A DNA stretch of 12,582 bases from an uncultured Oscillospiraceae bacterium (lineage in GTDB: Bacteria; Bacillota; Clostridia; Oscillospirales; Oscillospiraceae): assembly GCA_944385595.1 (NCBI GenBank), contig CALWXY010000201.1, positions 1 to 12,582 on the forward strand. Reading direction: 5' to 3'. This document shows, piece by piece, positions 1 to 5,745 of this stretch (position 1 is the first letter of the stretch; every line of letters begins with the position of its first letter). The notes beneath the pieces were generated by a model. It was not told the DNA's origin, did not search any database, and saw nothing but the letters and a program-made list of their open reading frames with translations. The position numbers were made by a program, and so were the translations under genes.

Positions 1-1150
1 TGCTGGCGTCCTCCCAGACCTCGCCGAGCAGGAGACTGTCCTCCTTTTCGGCCTTTATGGCCTCGCGGAAGCCCTCGATGAAGCTGTCTGGCAGCTCGTC
101 GGCGACGTCGAGACGCCAGCCGTCGGCGCCGCGGCGGAGCCAGATTCGCGCTATGCTGTCTTTGGATGCGTAAATGAAGTTTTTGTAGTCCTCATTCTCC
201 TCGTCGACGTTCGGCAGATCGCCGACGCCCCACCAGCTCTCGTATTCGTGCGGGTAGCGGCGGAAGCGGTACCAGCTGCGGTAAGGCGACGTGGGGTCGG
301 AGTAGGCGCCGCCGCCGAAGTTTCCGAAGTAGTCGAAGTAGCGGCTGTCCGCGCCGGTGTGGCTGAACACGCCGTCGAGTATTATCCTGATTCCCAGCTC
401 GTGCGCCGAGGAGCACAGGCGCGAGAAGCTCGCAACGTCGCCGAGCAGGGGGTCGACCTCCGAGTAGTCGGCGGTGTCGTAGCGGTGGTTGCTGGAGGCG
501 AGGAATATGGGGTTCAGGTATATCACGCCGACGCCGAGGCTCTTGAGATACGGCAGCTTTTCGCGTATGCCCTCGAGAGTGCCGCCGAAGAAATCCCAGC
601 GCGTGACCTCGCCGCGGGGATTTTTGGCGTAGAAGGGGTCGTCGTTCCAGTCCTCATGCCAGATGCGGCGCGGGCCGCGGCGGCGCTCGTCACGCGCGGA
701 GTTCTCGCGCCTCTCGCGCCAGTCGCTGCCGCGGAAGAAGCGGTCGGGGAAAATCTGATAGACTATCGCGTTTTTGTACCACTCCGGGGCGGGCGTGGGG
801 CGGTAGACGGTAATCTGCCATGAGGGCGGCTCCGACGCGCGGATGTAGCCCGCGCCGCCGAGCCCGTCGTCCGGCGCGCCGAGATAGCGGCGTTCGCCGC
901 GGTAGTCTATAATAAAGTAGTACCAGAGCAGGCACGGCTCGGCGGGCGCGTCGATGGAGACGGTAAAGCGCGCGCCGCTGCGGCGCATGTCGCGCAGCGA
1001 CTCGCCCTCGCCGTCGCGCCAGAGCCTGAGCGTGCACTTGGCGCTTTTCGGCGCGTCGAGCGAGAGCTTGACCCTGGTGCCGACGGACACCGCGCCGAAG
1101 GGCGCGCGGTATTCCGCGAGCTGTGAGTTGTGGAAGGTGCTGTCAGTCAT
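1..1150 (-). CDS. GH13 alpha-glucan hydrolase (neopullulanase/alpha-glycosidase type), N-terminal part
   Basis: Partial gene: 383 codons are visible and the C-terminus lies beyond the left edge. Residues 1-110 look like the beta-rich N-terminal domain seen before the barrel in neopullulanase and cyclomaltodextrinase-type GH13 enzymes. The (beta/alpha)8 barrel starts near residue 125 with YQIFPDRFFRG. GH13 conserved region I is DGVFSHTG (259-266). Region II is GWRLDVADE, with the predicted nucleophile D348. Region III is LLLGEVWED, with the predicted acid/base E377. The third catalytic Asp should lie off the window. No signal peptide is visible, so the enzyme probably acts in the cytoplasm on imported maltodextrins or cyclodextrins; exact specificity cannot be read here. 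The ATG at 1150 follows GGAGGT inside the end of truA and overlaps the truA stop by 8 bases, which implies translational coupling. Confidence 0.9.
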   Translation of the reverse strand, partial: MTDSTFHNSQLAEYRAPFGAVSVGTRVKLSLDAPKSAKCTLRLWRDGEGESLRDMRRSGARFTVSIDAPAEPCLLWYYFIIDYRGERRYLGAPDDGLGGAGYIRASEPPSWQITVYRPTPAPEWYKNAIVYQIFPDRFFRGSDWRERRENSARDERRRGPRRIWHEDWNDDPFYAKNPRGEVTRWDFFGGTLEGIREKLPYLKSLGVGVIYLNPIFLASSNHRYDTADYSEVDPLLGDVASFSRLCSSAHELGIRIILDGVFSHTGADSRYFDYFGNFGGGAYSDPTSPYRSWYRFRRYPHEYESWWGVGDLPNVDEENEDYKNFIYASKDSIARIWLRRGADGWRLDVADELPDSFIEGFREAIKAEKEDSLLLGEVWEDAS

Positions 1151-1883
1151 AAGTTACCTCCATGAGACAAAGTCCCTCCGCCGGCGCGAGCACGCCGCAG
1201 CGCGACCTGTCGCGCCCGGCGAGCAGCGCCGGCATATCATCGGCGCAGCGCTCGCCGAGGCCGACCTCGACCAGCGTGCCTGCGAGTATTCGCACCATGT
1301 GATAGAGAAAGCCGTCGCCCTCGAAGTCGAGGACTACCTCGCCGCCGCTCTCTGTGATTTCGATGGAGCGGAGGTCTCGCACGGTGGATTTTTTGATTCT
1401 GCGCCCGCAGAATGCGGCGAAATCGTGCCGCCCAGTAAGCAGCGCGGCGGCGCGGCGCATCTCGCCGACATCCAGCCCGACTCCAAGCTCCCAGACAAAC
1501 GGGCGCGCAAAGACATCCGGCACGGGCGAGGTGCGGCATCGGTAGCGATAGCGCTTGCCGGTGGCGCTGAGCCGCGCGTGAAAGCGCGGCGCGGCCTCGC
1601 GCACCTCGGTGACGGCTATGTCGCGGGGGAGATATTGGTTTACATAACGCATTATATCCGGACACGGCAAATTGCAGTCGGTGTGGAAATTGGCCACCTG
1701 CGCGGCGGCGTGGACTCCGGCGTCGGTTCTGCCGGAGCCGTGCAGCTCAACGGGGGAGCCGGTCATGCGCGAGAGCACGGCCTCGAGCCGGGACTGGATG
1801 GTTCTGTCGGTGTTGCCCTGTCTCTGCCAGCCGTCGAAGCGGGCGCCGTTGTACTGTATTGTAAGAGCAATGTTTCGGCTCAT
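1143..1883 (-). CDS. truA: tRNA pseudouridine(38-40) synthase TruA
   Basis: 246 residues, the usual length for TruA. The enzyme isomerises uridine to pseudouridine at positions 38-40 in the anticodon arm of several tRNAs. The family signature GSGRTDAGVHA is present at 49-59, with D54 as the catalytic aspartate. The N-terminus (NIALTIQYNGARFDGWQ) is typical, as is FLYHMVRILAGTLVEVG in the C-terminal half. The ATG at 1883 has GGGAG at 1895-1891, seven bases upstream, and a consensus promoter at 1919-1947. It is first in a unit with the GH13 gene and overlaps that gene's start by 8 bases. The link between the two functions looks like operon convenience, not a shared pathway. Confidence 0.96.
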   Translation of the reverse strand: MSRNIALTIQYNGARFDGWQRQGNTDRTIQSRLEAVLSRMTGSPVELHGSGRTDAGVHAAAQVANFHTDCNLPCPDIMRYVNQYLPRDIAVTEVREAAPRFHARLSATGKRYRYRCRTSPVPDVFARPFVWELGVGLDVGEMRRAAALLTGRHDFAAFCGRRIKKSTVRDLRSIEITESGGEVVLDFEGDGFLYHMVRILAGTLVEVGLGERCADDMPALLAGRDRSRCGVLAPAEGLCLMEVTYD

Positions 1884-1918
1884 GACATAACTCCCGGTAA
1901 AGATGGATATACAGATAC

Positions 1919-1947
1919 ATTATAACATATGCCGCCGTGCGCCGCAA
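1919..1947 (-). promoter_or_regulatory. Promoter of truA
   Basis: On the minus strand: -35 TTGCGG (1947-1942), a 17-base spacer, and a perfect -10 TATAAT (1924-1919). Transcription should start near 1912, about 30 bases before the truA ATG. It mirrors the divergent promoter at 1962-1990. Confidence 0.75.
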
Positions 1948-1969
1948 GCGTGCGGGCGCTCTTGCGGCG
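1940..1969. repeat. 9-bp inverted repeat spanning both divergent -35 boxes
   Basis: CGCCGCAAG (1940-1948) and CTTGCGGCG (1961-1969) are perfect inverted copies separated by 12 bases. Each arm contains one -35 hexamer, and the centre of symmetry is equidistant from the two -10 boxes. Both predicted transcription starts lie outside it, so it would act as DNA, for example as an operator, and not as an RNA hairpin. Six of the nine paired bases follow simply from the two -35 boxes being identical, so a regulator site is only a possibility. Confidence 0.5.
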
Positions 1970-1990
1970 GCGGGGGAACTGTAGTATAAT
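1962..1990 (+). promoter_or_regulatory. Promoter of the amidohydrolase unit
   Basis: -35 TTGCGG (1962-1967), a 17-base spacer, and a perfect -10 TATAAT (1985-1990). The predicted start near 1997 leaves a leader of under 20 bases carrying the ribosome binding site AGGAGG (2001-2006). It has the same -35, spacer length and -10 as the opposing truA promoter. Confidence 0.75.
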
Positions 1991-2013
1991 CCATCAAAAG
2001 AGGAGGCACGGAT

Positions 2014-2880
2014 ATGCACTGCGACTGCCACATACATATGGTGCTCGACGGGGACGACTGGTCAGCGGCCATAGCCGCGCACAGGGCGTCGCCGAATCTT
2101 GAGCTGATACGCTCGCGGCTGGAGAGCTACGCCGCCGCCGGTATAAGCTACCTGCGCGACGGGGGCGACGCCTGGGGCGTCTCGCTCGCGGCGCGCGAAA
2201 TGGCGCGGGACTACGGTATAGACTATGCCTCGCCGGCTTTTCCCATATACAGAAAAGGGCGCTACGGCGCGTTCATCGGCCTCGGCTACTCGAGCGAGAG
2301 CGAGTACCTCGCCCTGCTCGACAGGGCGGAGCGCGACGGGGCGGACTTCATAAAGCTGATGCTGTCGGGCATAATGGATTTCGACAGCTACGGCGAGCTC
2401 TCCTGCGAGCCGCTGCCGCCGGACGAGATGGAGGCGCTGGTGCGCGCGGCGCACGCTCGCGGCTTTGCGGTCATGGCGCATGTGAACGGCGACGGCGCGG
2501 TGCGCGCGGCGCTGGACGCCGGGGTAGACAGCATAGAGCACGGCAACTTCATGTCCGCTGACACGGTGCGCCGCCTGGCCGACTCCGACTGCGTGTGGAC
2601 GCCGACATTCTCCCCGGTGCTGAACGCCATAGGGGCGGGCCGGTTTTCCGACGACGTGCTCCGCCGCATAGGCGCGCAGCTGATGGAGAACACGGCGCTG
2701 GCCGCGTCACAGGGGGCGTACATAGCGCTGGGCAGCGATTGCGGAGCGTGGCGGGTGGAGCACCCGACCGGCGCCGCCGACGAGCTGCGGCATATGAGCG
2801 CCGCCCTCGGCTCCGGCGCGGAGCTGGTGCTGGGGCTGGGCAGCGCGAGGATAAAAGAAAAATTCAGGAGGCGCAGCTGA
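2014..2880 (+). CDS. Compact amidohydrolase of the imidazolonepropionase/prolidase-like group
   Basis: 288 residues. The metal-ligand pattern of the amidohydrolase superfamily can be followed in order: HxH at H6/H8, the likely carboxylated lysine K114 (DFIKLMLSG), H156 (VMAHVNG), H176 (SIEHGNF) and D242 (ALGSDCG). This points to a binuclear metal-dependent hydrolase with a TIM-barrel fold, closest in style to COG1228 proteins. The HxH motif lies only six residues from the start. The usual N-terminal half of the flanking beta-sandwich is therefore absent, and the protein is about 100 residues shorter than typical family members. The ATG at 2014 is fixed by AGGAGG seven bases upstream. There is no signal peptide, so it is cytoplasmic. 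The substrate is not readable. Its TGA overlaps the ATG of the next gene. Thirteen of its 14 isoleucines use ATA. Confidence 0.85.
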   Translation: MHCDCHIHMVLDGDDWSAAIAAHRASPNLELIRSRLESYAAAGISYLRDGGDAWGVSLAAREMARDYGIDYASPAFPIYRKGRYGAFIGLGYSSESEYLALLDRAERDGADFIKLMLSGIMDFDSYGELSCEPLPPDEMEALVRAAHARGFAVMAHVNGDGAVRAALDAGVDSIEHGNFMSADTVRRLADSDCVWTPTFSPVLNAIGAGRFSDDVLRRIGAQLMENTALAASQGAYIALGSDCGAWRVEHPTGAADELRHMSAALGSGAELVLGLGSARIKEKFRRRS

Positions 2881-3170
2881 TGGACAGGGAAGATATCGTA
2901 AAGGCGATGGCGCAGCAGGGCATATTGGACAAGGACATGTCTCAAGGCCCCGTTGGCGTCGTGATACAGCGCCAGTCGCGCCGCCCGGCGTGCGTGGTAG
3001 TCAGGGGCGAAGGTGATGACTTTGCCGCGACGGTGCCGGGCTTTTTCGTCAGCTCCAAGATGAAGATAAGCCGCGCCGAGGTCGAGGCCGCGGCCGAGCG
3101 TGAGCGCAGATACAAGGAGTTCTTAAAAAAGGAAGCAGAGCTCGAAAAAGAAAAAGGACTGCCCGATTGA
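2880..3170 (+). CDS. Small charged protein of unknown function
   Basis: I do not recognise this 96-residue protein. The ATG at 2880 shares its A with the preceding TGA (TGATG) and has AGGAG at 2866-2870. This start is preferred to any further upstream, because the frame then runs inside the amidohydrolase gene. Residues 1-20 form a polar, probably helical stretch. Residues 22-60 (GPVGVVIQRQ, ACVVVRGEGDDFAATVPGFF) look beta-rich. From about residue 64 to the end the sequence is dominated by E, K and R and is predicted to be a long helix or coiled coil. No membrane segment or signal peptide is present. Tight coupling suggests it is made together with the amidohydrolase, perhaps as a partner; that is inference. 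Its last codons form the 5' arm of the terminator. Confidence 0.75.
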   Translation: MDREDIVKAMAQQGILDKDMSQGPVGVVIQRQSRRPACVVVRGEGDDFAATVPGFFVSSKMKISRAEVEAAAERERRYKEFLKKEAELEKEKGLPD

Positions 3171-3182
3171 GGCAGTCCTTTT
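3152..3182. terminator. Bidirectional intrinsic terminator between convergent units
   Basis: A 12-bp perfect stem (AAAAGGACTGCC 3152-3163, with GGCAGTCCTTTT 3171-3182) and a 7-base loop. On the plus strand it is followed by TTTTG and a T-rich stretch. On the minus strand it is followed by TTTTTCTTTTT, so it can end cysS transcripts as well. The TGA of the small plus-strand gene sits in the loop. Confidence 0.88.
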
Positions 3183-3195
3183 GTTGTATTAATGG

Positions 3196-4599
3196 TTACA
3201 CTCTCTTCCAGGTCGTGCCTTTGGGAGTGTCGGTCAGCTCGATGCCGCGGGCCTTCAGCTCGTCGCGGATGCGGTCTGCGGTGGCGAAGTCGCGCGCCTT
3301 TTTGGCGGCGGCGCGCTCGGCGACGAGGGCGTCAATCTCAGGGTCGCCCTCACCGGCGGAGGCGCTGCGCGCAGCTTCGGCCGTCGCGATGAGGCTGAGG
3401 CCGAGCACCTCGTCGAAGGAGGCGACGGCGGCGAGCTTGGTCGCGTCGCTGCACGGCGCTTTCAGCGCGTCGTAGAGGGCGGTGACGGCCATGGAGGTGT
3501 TGAGGTCGTTGTCGAGCGCCTCGATGAAGGCGGCCTTGAGCCTGTTCAGCTCGGCGGTGTCGACCTCGCCCTGCGGGTCGAGGGCGGCGACGCGGCTTAT
3601 GAGCTTGGAGTAGGCCGCGGCGGCGTTGTCGAGGTTCTCCCAGGAGAAGACGAGGCTCTTGCGGTAGTGGCTCTGCAGGCAGAAGAAGCGGTAGACCAGC
3701 GGGTCGTAGCCCTTCTCCTCGAGCAGGGAGACGGTGAGGAACTCGCCCTTGGACTTCGACATCTTGCCGGTGCTGGTGTTGAGGTGGTGGACGTGGAACC
3801 AGTAGTTGCACCACTTGTGGCCGAGATAGGACTCGCTCTGCGCAATCTCGTTGGTGTGGTGGGGGAAGGCGTTGTCAATGCCGCCGCAGTGGATGTCGAG
3901 ATACTCGCCGAGGTGCTTCATCGAGATGCCGGAGCACTCGATGTGCCAGCCGGGGTAGCCGAGACCCCAGGGGGAGTCCCATTTCAGCTCCTGATCCTCG
4001 AACTTGCTCTTGGTGAACCAGAGGACGAAGTCGGCCTTGTTGCGCTTGTTGTCGTCCTCCTCGACGCCCTCGCGCACGCCGACGGCGAGGTCGTCCGCGT
4101 CGTGCTCGTTGAAGACGTAGTATTTGTCGAGCTTGGAGGTGTCAAAATAGATATTGCCTCCGGCCTGGTAGGCGTAGCCCTTGTCGAGCAGGCGCTCGAT
4201 GATGGCGATATACTCGCCAATGCAGTTGGTGGCGGGCTCGACGACGTCGGGCGTCTTGATATTGAGCTTTTTGCAGTCGTCGAAGAAGGCGTCGGTGTAG
4301 AACCTCGCGATGTCCATGACGGACTTGTGCTCGCGCTTTGCGCCCTTGAGCATTTTGTCCTCGCCGGTGTCGCCGTCGGAGGAGAGGTGGCCGACGTCGG
4401 TGATATTCATGACGCGCTTGACATCGTAGCCCTCGTAGCGCAGGAACTTCTCCAGGACATCCTCCATGATGTAGCTGCGGAGGTTGCCTATGTGGGCGTA
4501 GTGGTAGACGGTGGGGCCGCAGGTGTACATGTTCACCTTGCCGGACACGTTGGGGACGAACTCTTCCTTCAGATGGCTGGCTGAATTGTAGATTTGCAT
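3196..4599 (-). CDS. cysS: Cysteinyl-tRNA synthetase
   Basis: 467 residues, the normal length for class I CysRS. It charges tRNA-Cys with cysteine in the cytoplasm. The HIGH-type signature is HIGN (36-39), the form common in Firmicutes, so it is not a defect. The KMSKS loop is intact (TGKMSKSKG, 277-285). The active-site zinc ligands expected for the family are present: C27 (YTCGPT), C222 (WHIECSGIS), H247 (FPHHTNE) and E251. The C-terminal helical region carries the anticodon-recognition part. The ATG at 4599 directly abuts the cysE stop codon, and its Shine-Dalgarno AAAGGAG lies within the end of cysE, so the two are co-translated from the T-box controlled transcript. It ends 13 bases from the bidirectional terminator. 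Confidence 0.97.
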   Translation of the reverse strand: MQIYNSASHLKEEFVPNVSGKVNMYTCGPTVYHYAHIGNLRSYIMEDVLEKFLRYEGYDVKRVMNITDVGHLSSDGDTGEDKMLKGAKREHKSVMDIARFYTDAFFDDCKKLNIKTPDVVEPATNCIGEYIAIIERLLDKGYAYQAGGNIYFDTSKLDKYYVFNEHDADDLAVGVREGVEEDDNKRNKADFVLWFTKSKFEDQELKWDSPWGLGYPGWHIECSGISMKHLGEYLDIHCGGIDNAFPHHTNEIAQSESYLGHKWCNYWFHVHHLNTSTGKMSKSKGEFLTVSLLEEKGYDPLVYRFFCLQSHYRKSLVFSWENLDNAAAAYSKLISRVAALDPQGEVDTAELNRLKAAFIEALDNDLNTSMAVTALYDALKAPCSDATKLAAVASFDEVLGLSLIATAEAARSASAGEGDPEIDALVAERAAAKKARDFATADRIRDELKARGIELTDTPKGTTWKRV

Positions 4600-5238
4600 T
4601 TATACTTCTCCTTTGAGTTGATTTTTAAGAAGCTCTATCTCGCGCCGGAGAGCCTCAAGCTCCTCGGCGACGGGGTCTGTGACATGGATTTGGTCGACCT
4701 CGCTGGCGAAGTTGACCTTTTCGCCCGCAATGCGGACGACCTTGGCGGGCACGCCGACGGCGGTGCTGTCGGAAGGGATGGCGCTGAGCACGACGGCGTT
4801 TGAGGCGATGCGCGAGTTGTCGCCGACGGTAAAGGGGCCGAGCACCTTCGCGCCGGAGCCTATCATGACGTTGCTGCCTATGGTGGGGTGGCGCTTGCCG
4901 ACGTCCTTGCCTGTGCCGCCGAGGGTGACGCCCTGATAGAGCAGCACGTCGTCGCCGAGCTCGGCGGTCTCGCCTATGACTATGCCCATGCCGTGATCGA
5001 TGACGAGGCGCTTGCCGATGGTGGCGCCGGGGTGAATCTCGATGCCGGTCCAGAACCGGCTCCACTGGGAGACGAAGCGCGCGAGAAATTTCAGCCCGCG
5101 ACAGTGGAGCCAGTGCGCGATGCGGTGGTAGATCAGCGCGTGCACACCGGAGTAGAGCAGAAATATCTCGAGTGAAGAGCGGGCTGCGGGGTCGCGCAGC
5201 TTGTATGCGCGCAGGGTGTCTCTCAGGTCTTTAAACAT
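4600..5238 (-). CDS. cysE: Serine O-acetyltransferase
   Basis: 212 residues. It makes O-acetylserine from serine and acetyl-CoA, the committed step of cysteine synthesis. The N-terminal alpha domain (1-65, including LLYSGVHALIYHRIAHWL) is followed by the left-handed beta-helix of hexapeptide repeats (about 66-170). The helix carries IDHGMGIVIGETA with H82, and KRHPTIG with H117, matching the conserved histidine regions of the family. The C-terminus (190-209) is a short heptad-like helix ending in GEV. It lacks the terminal isoleucine that inserts into the CysK active site in the enterobacterial cysteine synthase complex. The ATG at 5238 follows GGAGG (5247-5243) with a short 4-base gap. It is first in an operon with cysS, under a cysteine-type T-box. 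Confidence 0.96.
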   Translation of the reverse strand: MFKDLRDTLRAYKLRDPAARSSLEIFLLYSGVHALIYHRIAHWLHCRGLKFLARFVSQWSRFWTGIEIHPGATIGKRLVIDHGMGIVIGETAELGDDVLLYQGVTLGGTGKDVGKRHPTIGSNVMIGSGAKVLGPFTVGDNSRIASNAVVLSAIPSDSTAVGVPAKVVRIAGEKVNFASEVDQIHVTDPVAEELEALRREIELLKNQLKGEV

Positions 5239-5266
5239 TGTTCCTCCATTCCCGCGAGCGGATACG

Positions 5267-5300
5267 AAAAACGCCTCTCATGGCAAAGCCATGAGAGGCG
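5267..5300 (-). terminator. T-box regulated terminator of cysE-cysS
   Basis: A 13-bp perfect GC-rich stem (CGCCTCTCATGGC with GCCATGAGAGGCG), a 3-base loop, then TTTTT (5271-5267) on the minus strand. It ends 28 bases before the cysE ATG. It is the default off structure that the T-box antiterminator displaces. Confidence 0.92.
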
Positions 5301-5543
5301 ATAGATCGCGGTTCCACTCTCGTTTATTACTCGCCGGCCGATACCGGTTGATGCCTTAACGCGGCAGGACGTGGGGGCATTTCCTCCCCCAATGGCTCCG
5401 GGGCGCACTTCGAGCGCTGGGCGGACGCCTTTGCTTGCAGCCGGGGCAAAGGCTCTCTGGGACCGCTGATGCGCTTTACTTTTCCCTTTCAACGCCGGGA
5501 TGTCAATATTCCGTTAAGAATGTGCGCCAGAGGCGGCGCCCAC
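5267..5543 (-). promoter_or_regulatory. T-box leader RNA (tRNA-Cys sensing) of cysE-cysS
   Basis: Read on the minus strand. The conserved T-box sequence AGAGTGGAACCGCG is at 5320-5307. Its TGGA would pair with the UCCA 3' end of an uncharged tRNA whose discriminator is U, as in tRNA-Cys. Stem I is recognisable: AGTA at 5480-5477 on the 5' side of the specifier loop, and a closing helix AGCGC (5475-5471) with GCGCT. There is also AGAGA at 5458-5454 beneath an 8-bp distal stem (5453-5446 with 5434-5427). On the 3' side is GAAGTGCG, which gives TGC (Cys) at 5407-5405 as the specifier. The competing terminator is at 5267-5300. Uncharged tRNA-Cys should stabilise the antiterminator and allow cysE and cysS to be read. 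The 5' end is estimated from the promoter. Confidence 0.93.
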
Positions 5544-5549
5544 GCTTTC

Positions 5550-5578
5550 AATATATGCCGCGCTCTTGAAAATGTCAA
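5550..5578 (-). promoter_or_regulatory. Promoter of the cysE-cysS operon
   Basis: On the minus strand: -35 TTGACA (5578-5573, perfect), a 17-base spacer, and -10 TATATT (5555-5550). Transcription should begin near 5543, giving a leader of about 300 bases that contains the T-box. It is interleaved with the opposing promoter at 5566-5594. Confidence 0.8.
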
Positions 5579-5594
5579 TAGTTTCGTGTATAAT
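5566..5594 (+). promoter_or_regulatory. Promoter for the leader ORF and CorC-type gene
   Basis: -35 TTGAAA (5566-5571), a 17-base spacer, and a perfect -10 TATAAT (5589-5594). The predicted start is near 5601, just before the strong Shine-Dalgarno of the leader ORF. Its -35 box lies within the spacer of the cysE promoter and vice versa. Confidence 0.75.
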
Positions 5595-5630
5595 CAAGCA
5601 CAAATTTGCTCTGCGAGGAGGTGATAGCGC

Positions 5631-5687
5631 TTGAAGGACGATTTGCCGCGAAGACGGCGGCGTTTCCGCGTGTACCTGCGCTGCTAG
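5631..5687 (+). CDS. Arginine-rich 18-residue leader peptide (candidate)
   Basis: A TTG-initiated ORF, MKDDLPRRRRRFRVYLRC, ending in TAG. The upstream GAGGAGGTGAT (5615-5625) contains GGAGGTGAT, an uninterrupted match to the 16S rRNA 3' end, at a good distance from the TTG. The ORF starts about 30 bases downstream of a consensus promoter. It lies in the leader of the CorC-type gene, 58 bases before that gene's ATG. The five consecutive arginines use the codons cga, aga, cgg, cgg and cgt. There is no ATG start and the peptide is too short for homology reasoning, so coding is inferred from the promoter, the Shine-Dalgarno and the in-frame stop. No terminator hairpin was found between it and the next gene. 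Any control could act through translation or RNA stability. Confidence 0.5.
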   Translation: MKDDLPRRRRRFRVYLRC

Positions 5688-5745
5688 TTAAATTGACAGG
5701 GTTTTGCAGTATAAACAAGGTATATGGAGGAAACGAATATAATTT

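Noticed and set aside
954..1925. A 323-codon plus-strand open frame opposite truA and the GH13 gene
   Set aside because: It spans the ends of two well-recognised minus-strand genes and reads into their promoter; no domain is recognisable.
4483..4494. HIGN in place of HIGH in CysS, as a possible active-site defect
   Set aside because: HIGN is the usual form of this motif in Firmicutes CysRS, and KMSKS and the zinc ligands are intact.
3667..4584. A 305-codon plus-strand open frame opposite cysS
   Set aside because: cysS is unambiguous on the other strand. The shadow is Val/Ala/Leu-rich with no motif and no ribosome site.
5223..5492. An 89-codon minus-strand open frame upstream of cysE
   Set aside because: It runs through the T-box stems, antiterminator and terminator, which explain the sequence better.
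5500..5580. A 9-base direct repeat (ATGTCAATA at 5500-5508 and 5572-5580), with a second TTGACA on the minus strand
   Set aside because: Only the distal copy has a matching -10. The proximal copy lies inside the T-box leader without a -10, and a 9-base repeat here can be chance.
5693..5721. TTGACA at 5693-5698 as a second promoter for the CorC-type gene
   Set aside because: No acceptable -10 lies 16-18 bases downstream; TATAAA at 5710 is only 11 bases away.
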